Source of the DNA: Planctomycetaceae bacterium
GTDB lineage: Bacteria; Planctomycetota; Planctomycetia; Pirellulales; Pirellulaceae
Assembly: GCA_012959465.1 (NCBI GenBank)
Contig: DUDC01000320.1
Location: 1-49,496 of the forward strand
Length of the DNA stretch: 49,496 bases
Direction of reading: 5' to 3'
Notes under the pieces: model-generated
Databases searched by the model: none
Told to the model about the DNA's origin: nothing
The model's input: the letters and a program-made list of their open reading frames with translations, nothing else
Program-made: the position numbers and the translations under genes
In this document: positions 25,230-34,645 of the stretch, in pieces
Numbering within the stretch: the stretch's first letter is position 1
Layout: each line of letters begins with the position of its first letter

Positions 25230-27362
25230 ATGTCACTGAGATCGAGAGTCGCCATGGCAATTCAAAATCGAAAGTCCAGACGCAAGGGTGTCGCGCTACT
25301 CTTGGTTCTCGGCATTCTTGCCACCACGCTCGGAATCGGATTTGTGTTGATCCAACAGTCGGCGACAACCGCGAACTTGAGCGTCAACGTGGATCATCAG
25401 CAACGCGCCCGCTTGGCCGCTCAGACGGGGATCATGATTGGCCTGCGAGCCGTGCAAGAGGGTACATGGGCGGGCGTCGCCACATCGACATCACAGGATC
25501 TGGGGAATGGCGATTCGTTCACGATCTCCTATGCGATCGGTGACCCTCGGTTGAACCAATCGTCAACCGCAGCGGAATGGGCCGAGTATGCGATGCGAGT
25601 CACGATAAGCGTGGTCGGTACGTCACAACCGGCGCAGCCGGGTATGGCCGCCAGCACGCACAATAAACAAGCGGTGGTGCAACTGGTGCGGAAACAGTTC
25701 CAGTCCAGTCCAGCTGGTTGGTCCGACGTCCAGTCCTATACCCTCTACGCCTGGGACGACGGCAAGGCTCTCAACATGGAATTGCCGTTTTGCGTGCACG
25801 GCGACTGCTACCTGCAAGGGGCACTGACATTGGCCGATTCCTACCCCAATGATGAAGGCAACGGTAAATTCGAAGGGCGAGTCGACGACCTTGACATCTG
25901 GGGGTCATGGACCACATACGACCCAATGGGCGCTCCAACGGTCACTTGGAGTGGCTTCGAGTGGGATTTCGATGAGACAGATCCGGCAACGGTTTCCGTC
26001 GACCTGCAGGGCAATCAAGACGCTGTCTTCGCGGGCGTCGTGCTGGACAAAGACGGTAGAAACCCAGACCCCGACAATGCGATTGAAATCAAGAGCGGAA
26101 ATACGATTTCGTTAGGGGGAATTGACGTCTGGTCGAACTCGCAATTGTCGATCTCGGTATGGATCTACTTGCAGAAGCATAATCCTCGCGACCACGTCAT
26201 CGTGGAAAAAAGCGATGGCACGAACGTTTACTGGGCCGTGGGTGTGGACAAAAACAAAGCCTATTTCGAGGTCCGCTCGGAGGGTCAAACCAAAAGAGCC
26301 AAAGGGACGACGAAGGTCAAGAAAAACGAGTGGACCCACATTACGGGGGTCTACGAGGACGAGGACGTCAAGGTGTACGTGAATGGCGTGCTGGACAAAA
26401 CGGTGGCGCACAGCAGCAGTTCGAGTATTGTCGATACCAACTCTGGCGCGGCGGTCATCATGGGCAGGCATGCCCCGGGCTCCGCTCTCGTACGATACCT
26501 GACCGACACGATGAGACTGGCGAAGGCGACAGCAGGTCCATTCGAAATCGATCTGCGTCCGTTCAATGGCGATATCACTTACCACGGTCCCAATCAACCG
26601 AAGGCGACGAAGGATCTCCTCAAGAAAAACCTGGGATTGGTCACTAGCGAAACACCGAGAGACGATACGCCGCCGGCGACTCACCCCGGTACGGTGACCA
26701 GCTACCAGCTCTTCGATGGTGGCCCCACGTACAACATTCCGGTGATGCCCGCGGAGATCTCCGGCACTGAATACACGTTTGATGCCCTGACCAATCCTCT
26801 GGGCATCTACCGGTGCACAGGCGGCTTGACGTTAAATGACAACTCCTCCATTACCGGTATGGTAATCACCGATGGCACGGTCACGGTCTCGGGAAGCGAC
26901 GTCACGATGGATGCCACCAACCTACCAGGGCTCGATGGCGACAGTACGATCTACCAGATTCCTGCGGTTGTTGGCGGCTCGGACATCAAAGTTGAAACTG
27001 GGGCGGCCAATTGTCAGTGGCAGGGACTGGTCTATGCCAGCAAATTTGAGTTGCTAGAGAGTAGCGTCAGTTCTTTTCAACTGACCGGCAAGTTGGTGAC
27101 GCCCGAGATAATCGTGAATAAACGATCGGGGTGGGATCTTGGCGAATCTTGGTGGCAGAGCGCACTCAACACATTCCTGTCCGCCGAAGACGGAGACGGG
27201 TACTACTTTCCCACATCACTCGGCCTGTCACCCGTTCCAGCATTCTATATTCAGCCTGAGACCAGCGCGACCGAGTATCTGTGGCCCGACTGGAGCCAAC
27301 CGTTATACGAGGCAGATCCGACCGACGGCGTCTTGCGGTGGAAGATAATCTGGATGGAATGA
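25230..27362 (+). CDS. PilX-like pilus assembly protein with LamG (concanavalin-like) domain
   Basis: A protein of about 710 aa. The N-terminal PilX-type segment is RRKGVALLLVLGILATTLGI plus an FVLIQQSATT-type helix, lacking the Glu5 of true prepilins. A central LamG/jelly-roll domain (roughly residues 280-435 here) carries SISVWIYLQKHNPRDHVIVE, EWTHITGVYEDEDVKVYVNG and a bulky beta repeat. The C-terminal half (NNSSITGMVITDGTVTVSG) looks like a beta-helix stretch. LamG domains bind sugars or proteins in many extracellular adhesins. The frame opens with GTG at 25182; ATGs at 25230 and 25254 are alternatives and none has a strong ribosome site. It follows the PilW-like gene closely, so it is a good tip-adhesin candidate. 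Confidence 0.75.
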   Translation: MSLRSRVAMAIQNRKSRRKGVALLLVLGILATTLGIGFVLIQQSATTANLSVNVDHQQRARLAAQTGIMIGLRAVQEGTWAGVATSTSQDLGNGDSFTISYAIGDPRLNQSSTAAEWAEYAMRVTISVVGTSQPAQPGMAASTHNKQAVVQLVRKQFQSSPAGWSDVQSYTLYAWDDGKALNMELPFCVHGDCYLQGALTLADSYPNDEGNGKFEGRVDDLDIWGSWTTYDPMGAPTVTWSGFEWDFDETDPATVSVDLQGNQDAVFAGVVLDKDGRNPDPDNAIEIKSGNTISLGGIDVWSNSQLSISVWIYLQKHNPRDHVIVEKSDGTNVYWAVGVDKNKAYFEVRSEGQTKRAKGTTKVKKNEWTHITGVYEDEDVKVYVNGVLDKTVAHSSSSSIVDTNSGAAVIMGRHAPGSALVRYLTDTMRLAKATAGPFEIDLRPFNGDITYHGPNQPKATKDLLKKNLGLVTSETPRDDTPPATHPGTVTSYQLFDGGPTYNIPVMPAEISGTEYTFDALTNPLGIYRCTGGLTLNDNSSITGMVITDGTVTVSGSDVTMDATNLPGLDGDSTIYQIPAVVGGSDIKVETGAANCQWQGLVYASKFELLESSVSSFQLTGKLVTPEIIVNKRSGWDLGESWWQSALNTFLSAEDGDGYYFPTSLGLSPVPAFYIQPETSATEYLWPDWSQPLYEADPTDGVLRWKIIWME

Positions 27363-27537
27363 GCCGTAGGCGCTAGCGGTCTGTTAACTTAGTGCGGAAA
27401 ACTCGCAATCCCCACCGGCCCTGTGCCGGTGGAATTGTGGTTTGGCAACTACCTAGCCAACACCACACGCACCCAATTCTTTCTTTCGCACTGCTAGCCC
27501 GGGTGTTTTTTCCACACCTGGCAAAGCCAGTACCACA
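27363..27537 (-). repeat. Interspersed intergenic repeat, composite copy C (inverted)
   Basis: On the minus strand this reads: ACTGGCTTTGCCAG-type palindrome, AAAAAACACCCGGGCTAGC, the block GGCTAGGTAGTTGCCAA, a hairpin with CCACCGGC / GCCGGTGG (27412-27432), and finally CCGCTAGCGCCTACGGC. It thus joins the blocks of copies A/B and D in one element. It fills most of the 318-nt gap before the next pilin gene; the rest of the gap (27538-27680) shows no gene. Confidence 0.65.
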
Positions 27538-27680
27538 CATATTGGTTGCGACCGGCGCAACCCCGCTAAACGTTGCGAACATACTGTGTCATTTGGCTCT
27601 CCGACCCGCTGTAACGGGAAAACGCATGCTAGGTTTGAAACGGAGTATTGCGCTGAACAACAGCCCGGAAACGCTCACAC

Positions 27681-28292
27681 ATGACGTCCAAAAACCACCT
27701 CCGCTCATTCACACTCATGGAACTGCTGATCGCTGTGGCGATCATCGGTGTCGCCGTGGGTATGGCGTTGACGGAATTCGATACAACCCAACAATCGACG
27801 GCCACGCAAGCAGCGGCCCTGGTGGCCAATCAACTCGATTATGTTCGTGAACTTGCCGTTGCCAACAACACAAACTACACGGTGACTTTCGATAAGGTGA
27901 ACGACCGCTTCGCGCTAACACATACAGGCACTGACACTAGCCTGGATATACTGCCGCAATCTTACTTTTGGCAAGAGGGTGAGACGGCGGCAATACAGTA
28001 TTACGATTTGGATCGCATTCCTGCCCAATGGTGCGTTGCGCTGACGGGCGCTGGTTGGTACTCCGACAATACGATCAGCGAGACGTCGGTCGAGTTCCTA
28101 CCATCGGGAGGTACAACGGTTGGCGATGACCTCAGTATCTGCCTGGAGGTGGGTTCTGCAGACCCCAATTACATCACCATCACCGTCTCTTCGGTCACGG
28201 GATTGACAGAAGTCGGCCCGATATCCAAGTCGACGCTGATCTCCGCCTGGCAGACGATTCGTCTGCCGATCGCAACAATACCCTCTTTCTAA
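27681..28292 (+). CDS. Prepilin-like protein (GspH/FimT-type pseudopilin)
   Basis: A 203-aa protein with a prepilin signal: a basic leader (MTSKNHLRS) and FTLMELLIAVAIIGVAVGMA, with Glu at mature position 5 and Ser before the cut. The following TQAAALVANQLDYVRELAVANNT resembles the second helix of GspH/FimT minor pseudopilins. The ATG is preceded by a weak GGAAA site. It stands after a repeat element, so it may start a new transcript that continues into pilM (21 nt downstream). Confidence 0.85.
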   Translation: MTSKNHLRSFTLMELLIAVAIIGVAVGMALTEFDTTQQSTATQAAALVANQLDYVRELAVANNTNYTVTFDKVNDRFALTHTGTDTSLDILPQSYFWQEGETAAIQYYDLDRIPAQWCVALTGAGWYSDNTISETSVEFLPSGGTTVGDDLSICLEVGSADPNYITITVSSVTGLTEVGPISKSTLISAWQTIRLPIATIPSF

Positions 28293-28313
28293 ACAGAAGC
28301 AGCCCACGATTCG

Positions 28314-29381
28314 ATGATCAAAGCAAGTATCCCTTGGCCGAAAAAGACAACGCCGATCGGATTGGACATTGGCAGCCGATCCCTGAAGCTCGTCCAACTC
28401 TGCACCGAACACCGCCGTGTCATCGAATCGTCACGCTGGGATTGGAATGGTGCGGACGATTGGTTTGACGCTAGCAGTAGCGACCCCAACAGTACCAATG
28501 ATGCCTTTGTACTCGCGCTGAAGAACGCCCTTACTGGGCGGAATTTCGAAGGGCGGAATGTGGTGACGTCGATATCGGGAAACCACTTCTTCCTGCAGAA
28601 TATCCGCGTACCCAAGGGAGGCAAGGCACAGTTGGAGGCGGCCGTTCATCGCGAAGCGGCGAGTCGGATCCCGTTTCCCGTCGAAGAGTCTGAGATTCGC
28701 TTTTGGGACTGCGCTGAAGTTCGGCAGGGCGACACTTCGATGCGAGAGATTATCGTGTTCGCCTGCCACCGCCCCGATATCATGTGTATCGCCCAGTCCA
28801 TCGTCGCTGCGGGTCTTAATCCGATTGTCGTCGATGTCGAACCAGCAGCGCTCATCCGCAGCTATGCTGCCCAGAACCGCCGAGATGACGAACGCGGATT
28901 ACGCGTCATGTTGCTCCATTTTGGCTACGGGGTCACATCCGTTATCATCGCCGAAAACGAAGACGCATTGTTTGTAAAATACCTCGATGTCGGCGGACGG
29001 CAGATCGACGAGGCGATTGCCGAACAACTCCAGCTGGGCGTTGTCGAAGCGAACGCGTTACGAAAGCGAAAACAACTCGATCAACACATCGCCAAGACGC
29101 TACAGGATGCTGGACGGCCAGTGATCGAAAAGCTCCTCAGTGAACTCTCGATGTGTATCCGCTATCACAGTGTGACATTTCGAGGGCGCCCCATCTCGAA
29201 GCTGATCATCAGTGGAGGTGAAGTCTCGACAGACGTTGCCGAAACGCTCGAACAACGACTCGGACTCTCCACCAAATTGAGCAATCCCTTTCGCCGCACC
29301 GAAAACGCTCCGGTTGTCGATACGCCAAGCCAGTGGGAGGTCGCGGTCGGCCTCGCTCGCCGACAGGTGGTGGCATCGTGA
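28314..29381 (+). CDS. pilM: Pilus assembly protein PilM
   Basis: A 355-aa actin-like ATPase-fold protein of the inner-membrane assembly platform. The opening PIGLDIGSRSLKLVQLC matches the PilM phosphate-1 motif, and LHFGYGVTSVIIAENEDALF matches phosphate-2. SKLIISGGEVSTDVAE near the C-terminus fits the adenosine motif. In type IV pili PilM binds the N-terminus of PilN in the cytoplasm. The stop overlaps the start of the next gene (GTGA). Confidence 0.9.
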   Translation: MIKASIPWPKKTTPIGLDIGSRSLKLVQLCTEHRRVIESSRWDWNGADDWFDASSSDPNSTNDAFVLALKNALTGRNFEGRNVVTSISGNHFFLQNIRVPKGGKAQLEAAVHREAASRIPFPVEESEIRFWDCAEVRQGDTSMREIIVFACHRPDIMCIAQSIVAAGLNPIVVDVEPAALIRSYAAQNRRDDERGLRVMLLHFGYGVTSVIIAENEDALFVKYLDVGGRQIDEAIAEQLQLGVVEANALRKRKQLDQHIAKTLQDAGRPVIEKLLSELSMCIRYHSVTFRGRPISKLIISGGEVSTDVAETLEQRLGLSTKLSNPFRRTENAPVVDTPSQWEVAVGLARRQVVAS

Positions 29382-30115
29382 AGAATATCAATTTCTTATC
29401 CGACGCATTCCTCGACCGACAACTTCGTCGACAAGATCGCGTCTTCTTGGCCTCGGTAACGATCACCGCAATTACCGTCATTACTTCCGTCACGATCGTG
29501 ATGTGCATGCTTCATCAATCCGTGTCATACGCGAGCAAATCACTCGACGGCGAAATCGTCTCGTCACAACAGAAAAACGCCGACTTTGCGAATCTTCAGG
29601 CCCGCTTGGACGGACACGACGAAAAAGCAAATCTGTTGGCGTATCTGGATCAGCAATGGCCGATCTCGCGAATTCTCTCCGAGGTCACGGCACCGCTTCC
29701 AAAACAGATTTCATTAATCGAATTGTCCTACGATCGAAATGTTGCCGCAAATTCCCGCAAGGGTAAGAAAAATCCGTTCAATTCCGTTCCGGCAGCTGAG
29801 GAAGATGCTGGTTCGCCGTACGCCCGCGAACTAAAGGCGCTACGGGACATGACCGAGAGTATCCCCTGGATCATCACGATCGAAGGCGAGACAACCGATG
29901 CTGCCGTCTTGCACCTGTTTGTCGATAAGCTGCGTTCGTCGCAGTTGTTCGCTTCGGCCCACCTCGATGGGTTTCGCACCAGCAACGAGAATAGTGATAC
30001 CGAGACTCGCTTGTTCACTCTTCACTTGACGATTGCCGCCGGACATGCGGAGCCAGGTGCGCCGCAGCCAGTCCATGCCAAAGAGGTTGTTGCGGAGGTG
30101 CCAAGTGAAACTTAA
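29378..30115 (+). CDS. pilN: Pilus assembly protein PilN-like
   Basis: A 245-aa inner-membrane protein. The start KNINFLSDAF resembles the conserved INLLP-type motif through which PilN contacts PilM. A transmembrane helix (about 24-48) follows, then a periplasmic coiled-coil part and a ferredoxin-like domain (ELKALRDMTESIPWIITIEG ... FVDKLRSSQLFASAHL). The start is the GTG at 29378, which overlaps the pilM stop and has AGGTGG about 6 nt upstream; the open frame itself starts earlier. It is longer than typical PilN (about 200 aa) because of a charged insert around KGKKNPFN. Confidence 0.87.
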   Translation: MKNINFLSDAFLDRQLRRQDRVFLASVTITAITVITSVTIVMCMLHQSVSYASKSLDGEIVSSQQKNADFANLQARLDGHDEKANLLAYLDQQWPISRILSEVTAPLPKQISLIELSYDRNVAANSRKGKKNPFNSVPAAEEDAGSPYARELKALRDMTESIPWIITIEGETTDAAVLHLFVDKLRSSQLFASAHLDGFRTSNENSDTETRLFTLHLTIAAGHAEPGAPQPVHAKEVVAEVPSET

Positions 30116-30650
30116 CCGCAATCTCATCACGATCGCCATACTGGCTGTGGTAGCCGTAACATTTCTCATCGTTGTCGCGCGACCTCTGCGAAAGTCGATC
30201 GCCAGCGAACGAAACACCATCCGCATGAAACAGGGCAACATCACGCAGACCATGCAATTGGCCCCCCAAGTCACGCAGCTTCGTATCCGTCAGAAGGCGG
30301 TGCAAGAGTATATGAGTGTGATGTCGAAACGGCTTCCCAAACCGGAAGAGATACCAGCCATTCTGGGAACGATTACCGCCTTGGGGACTGAGTGTGGTGT
30401 TCGGATCGTTGACTTTGCCCCGCAACCCCATGTTGACTCGGACGTTCTGGGTCAAGACGTCCTGTCCCTCAAGGTCTCGGGACATTTTCCCCAGATTCAC
30501 CAGTTCATCATCATGATCGAACGTCTTGATCCCACAATCTGGGTACAGCGGCTCGTATTGACGCGACGAGACAAAGCGGGAGTTTCCGCCGAGATAAGTC
30601 TGTTAATCTTTTCCAGCAATACCGATTTTTCCGATTTTCCTGATCGTTAG
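30105..30650 (+). CDS. pilO: Pilus assembly protein PilO-like
   Basis: A 181-aa protein with one N-terminal transmembrane segment (ITIAILAVVAVTFLIVVARP), a coiled-coil stretch (about 30-70), and a C-terminal fold with YMSVMSKRLPKPEEIPAILG, LSLKVSGHFPQIHQFIIMIE and WVQRLVLTR, characteristic of PilO. It partners with PilN as the periplasmic alignment module. The GTG at 30105 is the start (GGAGGTG 5 nt upstream), overlapping the preceding gene by 11 nt. Confidence 0.87.
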   Translation: MKLNRNLITIAILAVVAVTFLIVVARPLRKSIASERNTIRMKQGNITQTMQLAPQVTQLRIRQKAVQEYMSVMSKRLPKPEEIPAILGTITALGTECGVRIVDFAPQPHVDSDVLGQDVLSLKVSGHFPQIHQFIIMIERLDPTIWVQRLVLTRRDKAGVSAEISLLIFSSNTDFSDFPDR

Positions 30651-30708
30651 TGTCCGATAAGGAAGGAGGTGTAGGTCTCTCCGTTCTTGCTGAGAGGGCT
30701 GCCCCATC

Positions 30709-31365
30709 ATGAAGAAGAAGAAGAAGAAGAACCTGATTACCATGATGAAGAAGGAGTTGGCACGAAATAAGGCCAAGTCAGCGGTGTTGGCGGTCGGTTG
30801 CATTGTCATGGTTTACTATTGGGTCCCGCTACTAACGGGTGGGAAAAAGAGCCCAAAGTCAACTGCCAGTGCGAAGGATGAGGCGCCGCAACCGGTCGAG
30901 CAAACGACGACCACTGTATCCACTCCCACAACAACACAAGCTGCAGCTCGCCACTGGACCCAAATCGCTAACGCGATCATATCGGATACCCACATGACTT
31001 CCGCGCCGCCAGCCGACTCGACTGAAAGTCCCTTTGCGGGATTTCAACCAGCAGAGGAGGTGGAACAACTAGCCGATCCTCAACTAGACGTCGCAGAGAT
31101 CGTCGATGAAACGACAAGCCCAACGGACCTTGTCGTCAACGGCGTAATGGTTGGAGGGACGCGTTCAGTGGCCACAATCAACGGAGTTGTCTACAGACTT
31201 GGAGACTTTGTGACGTCGCGTGACAGCGAGCGGCCTGGTCAATACGAAATCGTGTCGATACATGCCGATTCTGTCGCTGTAATTCAAGAAGGCCGTAGGT
31301 ACGCTCTTCCGATCAACAAGCCATGGAGTGCCGCCAACGGCAAGCAAGCACCAAACTTTCGATAA
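30709..31365 (+). CDS. PilP/GspB-like inner-membrane protein
   Basis: A 218-aa protein with a six-lysine start (encoded by AAG repeats), one transmembrane helix (AVLAVGCIVMVYYWVPLLTG) and a Thr/Pro-rich linker. The C-terminal domain VNGVMVGGTRSVATINGVVY plus GQYEIVSIHADSVAVIQEGR resembles the small beta domain of GspB/PilP, which links the inner-membrane module to the secretin. The first ATG has only a distant GAGAGG; an internal ATG at codon 12-13 is an alternative start. Its position between pilO and the secretin is the canonical pilP place. Confidence 0.8.
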   Translation: MKKKKKKNLITMMKKELARNKAKSAVLAVGCIVMVYYWVPLLTGGKKSPKSTASAKDEAPQPVEQTTTTVSTPTTTQAAARHWTQIANAIISDTHMTSAPPADSTESPFAGFQPAEEVEQLADPQLDVAEIVDETTSPTDLVVNGVMVGGTRSVATINGVVYRLGDFVTSRDSERPGQYEIVSIHADSVAVIQEGRRYALPINKPWSAANGKQAPNFR

Positions 31366-31403
31366 CCGCCATCCACTTCATTCCAACGGTCACGGACGAC
31401 CTC

Positions 31404-33632
31404 ATGGTCAGGCTCCTAAAAATACTCCTGTTTCTCGCCTGTCTTGTCACTGGCATCGGCGCGGCGATTCTAGTCGCGAGTCCCGATAGCTTGCTAACTG
31501 GTCAGCGTTTGGCGGAAGAACATCCGTTTTCCAAACTGCGGGCGTTCGTCGCAGCCAAACCTGAACTGGCCACGAACGGCCATCAGAATCAAGACGAGTC
31601 CACGCTTGTGGGGCCAAACTCCATCGGCTCTCTAGAGAGACCGCCAAGGTCCTTGGACAACAGCCCATTGACCTATCCTGTGTTGCCCCAACCCGTTCAC
31701 GTCAGCCCGTCACCGCCGGTGAGCACGCAAGTCGAGGACCTGAAGAACCTTCTGGATCAAATCAAGAATCTCGGTGGCCCAGCGGCGACCTATGAAGAGG
31801 TGCGCGACGCACAACTTAAAAGACCGACAGGCGTTGGACCCGGTCCCACCGGTGGTTCGCCAGGTCCCATTGGGCCTCCGGCCACGCCGCCAGCGGATGC
31901 GGATCTGCCACCACCCGAAGAACGGCTTATGGTACGCACTGAAGGCGACGGCACCACAAGCATCAACATTTACGGTGCGGATATTCGACAGGTGCTGGAC
32001 ATGTTCAGCGTCCAAGGGCAACTCAACATCTTGACTGGACCGAGTGTAACGGGTCCGGTTTTCGGATCATTGTCGAATGTCCATATGCATGAAGCGCTGG
32101 ACGCCGTCGTTCGACTAGCCGGTTTTCAGGCCGTGCGGTTCGGTGAGTTCATTTTGGTGGGAACGCCCAGTGAGCTTATCGAGATGCAACGTCTCTCCGA
32201 AACCATGATCACGCGAGTGTATCGTCCGAACTATATCTCTGCACAAGAATTGCAGGTCCTGATCACTCCTCTGATCAGTGGAGATGGATCCTCTTCCGTA
32301 GTCAGCAGCTCCGTGGCCGTCTCCACACCGTCAGAGCAGGGGATTACCAGCGGTGGCGATAGTACGGGCGGCGATTCATTTGCCGGCAACGAAGTGGTGG
32401 TCGTTCGCGACTTGACATCCATTATCCAACAGATCGATCGCATTTACGACCAACTAGATGTACAGCCACGCCAAGTGACGATCGAAGCCACGATCCTCAG
32501 TGTCCGTTTGGACGACAGGAATCAATTCGGCGTGGACTTCGAATTGCTGTTGAATCAAAGCGACGCGAGACTCGTTGCCAATTCTCCCTTGTCCAGCCTG
32601 GCAGCGATCGATGTCTCGGGTGGAGGACTCAAGTTCGGTTTCCTCGACACCGACGTCTCCTCATTCATCTCTGCGTTGGAGACGGTTGGAGATACGAATG
32701 TCGTGGCATCGCCGCGTCTGATGTGCCTCAACAAACAAATAGCAGAGATCTTGATCGGTTCCAAACTGGGCTACGTCAGCACGACAGTGACTCAAACGGC
32801 CACCACGCAGGCGGTTGAGTTCCTTGAAGTTGGAACTCAACTTCGCTTCCGTCCTTTCATCTCGGATGATGGAAACGTACGTCTTGAGATCCACCCGGAA
32901 CTCTCCACGGGATCGGTCCGCATCGAGGAAGGGTTTACGCTGCCGGATAAAGACGTGACGCAAGTCACGACAAACATTATTTGCCCTAACAACAGAACGG
33001 TGATCATCGGTGGTCTGATCCGAGAGGACCTGAGCGTAACAACTACACAGATTCCGTTACTCGGCAATCTGCCAGTGATCGGCCCGTTGTTCCGCCAACA
33101 AACCGAATCTAAGGAACGCCGCGAACTCATCGTGCTGCTAACACCACGGATCACCGACCTAGCGGTAGCGCACAACGAAGCAACGGCCGTGGAAAACGCG
33201 TTCTTAGAACGACACTCAATCAAGGTAGACAAGATGAGCATTATTGGTCGGCAATACCATGGAAGGCGGTTCGTCCGCTTGTCCCAGGCCGCCTTCCACT
33301 CCGGTGACATTGATTCCGCACGACGGTACGTCAATTTGAGTCTGCAGTTCAATCCACAATCGATCGACGCCGTGCGTTTACGACAAGAAGTCAACGCGGC
33401 GCACCGTCACTCCGAGTCGATCGACATGCACTTACGGACGGGTCTCCTGCCGGGTAGCCGACCGCATGTCGATTATTCGCGGAAAGGCACACCCTGGAGG
33501 CCGGAACCAGCTCCCTTCGAAGATCCGATCACGATTGAAACCCAAGGCAACGCCGGCCCTAGGATGGACATAACCACACCGTCCTACGAGCCGTTCATCC
33601 CGCCGACCAGAACCGCGCCGCGAACAGAATAA
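31404..33632 (+). CDS. Secretin (GspD/PilQ family)
   Basis: An outer-membrane channel of type II secretion or type IV pili, 742 aa. N-terminal hydrophobic signal (LLKILLFLACLVTGIGAAIL), then a Pro/Gly-rich linker. An STN/N0-like domain (INIYGADIRQVLDMFSVQGQ) follows, then an N-domain with a Ser/Gly-rich loop (about 285-325). The C-terminal secretin core carries SKLGYVSTTVTQT, TQLRFRPFISDDGNVRLEIH, RTVIIGGLI and PLLGNLPVIGPLFRQQ, then LIVLLTPRITD. An extra TPR-like tail (RRFVRLSQAAFHSGDIDSAR) and a Pro-rich end are unusual. The open frame begins at 31323 inside the previous gene; the ATG at 31404 fits the signal peptide. Confidence 0.93.
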   Translation: MVRLLKILLFLACLVTGIGAAILVASPDSLLTGQRLAEEHPFSKLRAFVAAKPELATNGHQNQDESTLVGPNSIGSLERPPRSLDNSPLTYPVLPQPVHVSPSPPVSTQVEDLKNLLDQIKNLGGPAATYEEVRDAQLKRPTGVGPGPTGGSPGPIGPPATPPADADLPPPEERLMVRTEGDGTTSINIYGADIRQVLDMFSVQGQLNILTGPSVTGPVFGSLSNVHMHEALDAVVRLAGFQAVRFGEFILVGTPSELIEMQRLSETMITRVYRPNYISAQELQVLITPLISGDGSSSVVSSSVAVSTPSEQGITSGGDSTGGDSFAGNEVVVVRDLTSIIQQIDRIYDQLDVQPRQVTIEATILSVRLDDRNQFGVDFELLLNQSDARLVANSPLSSLAAIDVSGGGLKFGFLDTDVSSFISALETVGDTNVVASPRLMCLNKQIAEILIGSKLGYVSTTVTQTATTQAVEFLEVGTQLRFRPFISDDGNVRLEIHPELSTGSVRIEEGFTLPDKDVTQVTTNIICPNNRTVIIGGLIREDLSVTTTQIPLLGNLPVIGPLFRQQTESKERRELIVLLTPRITDLAVAHNEATAVENAFLERHSIKVDKMSIIGRQYHGRRFVRLSQAAFHSGDIDSARRYVNLSLQFNPQSIDAVRLRQEVNAAHRHSESIDMHLRTGLLPGSRPHVDYSRKGTPWRPEPAPFEDPITIETQGNAGPRMDITTPSYEPFIPPTRTAPRTE

Positions 33633-33654
33633 GAACCGAATGAGGAGAATTTCC

Positions 33655-34299
33655 ATGAGCCAGCGACTTCAACCGACATGTAAAGCTGTCAAGGCGTTGC
33701 TTGTAGTGGTCGGGGCGGTTGTGCTGGCAAGCGGATGCTCATCCGTAACGCGACCCTTCCAGACTTTGGTCCTATTGCCCGAGGTCGAGGCGTCTGAAAA
33801 CTCCCGCTCGGAAGATTCTCTCCAGTCCGCGATCTCCGATAATCGAGAACAGGCTTTACTATCGATGGCTGAAGACCGTTGGCAGAGTGGGGATTCACTC
33901 GATTGCGAGAAGCTGCTGAACCGTTTGTTGGAATCGACTCCCGACAGTCGAGACGGACTGCAAATGTTGGCGGAATTGTATCTAGCGACCGACCGACCTC
34001 AGCTGGCCCTGAAAGAGTTTTCGCTGCTGTTGCAGGACGATCCCGAATCGTTGGACCTGCAATACCACTACGCCGTCGCTTTAGAAGACGCGGGGCGGGA
34101 AGCCGATGCCAACCGTCAATTCCACGAGCTGGCAGAAGCAGCCGGGCCCGATTCGTGGCTATCCAACCTGCCACGCTCGTTCGCATCGGGTCCCACGCCG
34201 CTCTCGTCGTCTGCGACGATCCAGGACTGGCAGATCGCCAACCGCTGGGCCAATTCCAGCGCTAGATTGGCGTCAAGTTCCACAGCTGCCATGCGATAA
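33655..34299 (+). CDS. TPR-containing lipoprotein (PilF-like pilotin candidate)
   Basis: A 214-aa protein: signal peptide with lipobox LASGC, then several TPR-like helices (LSMAEDRWQSGDSLDCEKLL, LAELYLATDRPQLALKEFSL, YHYAVALEDAGREADANRQF). TPR lipoproteins next to secretins (PilF, PilW) act as pilotins that help the secretin assemble; that role is inferred. The ATG at 33655 has GAGGAG 7 nt upstream; an ATG at 33640 is in frame but poorer. It starts 22 nt after the secretin stop. Confidence 0.85.
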   Translation: MSQRLQPTCKAVKALLVVVGAVVLASGCSSVTRPFQTLVLLPEVEASENSRSEDSLQSAISDNREQALLSMAEDRWQSGDSLDCEKLLNRLLESTPDSRDGLQMLAELYLATDRPQLALKEFSLLLQDDPESLDLQYHYAVALEDAGREADANRQFHELAEAAGPDSWLSNLPRSFASGPTPLSSSATIQDWQIANRWANSSARLASSSTAAMR

Positions 34300-34344
34300 C
34301 GGTCCGGTTGATTGGTCGTGTGCCACGTCCAATATGCTCAATGT

Positions 34345-34443
34345 GAGGCACTGGCTCTGTCAGTGTTTGAGCCGAACGCGTCGGGTCTGGATGATGACCC
34401 GAACGCATCTTAAAAAACACCCGAGGCTAGCGCCTTCGGCTCA
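34345..34443 (+). repeat. Interspersed intergenic repeat, copy B
   Basis: It shares GAGGCACTGGCTCTG-CAGTGT and AACACCCGAGGCTAGCGCC with copy A, but has about 32 additional nt in the middle, which hold a TCGGGTC / GACCCGA hairpin (7-bp arms, 8-nt loop). It lies in the 346-nt gap between the TPR lipoprotein gene and the kinase gene, so it probably marks a break between transcripts. The rest of that gap shows no gene. Confidence 0.7.
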
Positions 34444-34645
34444 AATCCTCATTGTTCCGAGCCAGCAATACAAGCACGAAGCGACACCGCGTTAGGGATA
34501 TGATCTTTTGCACCGGTTCTAACGCTCGTGCAGATTGGTCAGTTTTTGAATCGACCGGTGGACATTCGTCTTGCCTGACCTAGGGTTGTGTGGCCTTCTA
34601 CGTAAGCAAATAGGGGTGTTGTCCGTAAGGAACGAGCAAGAATTC

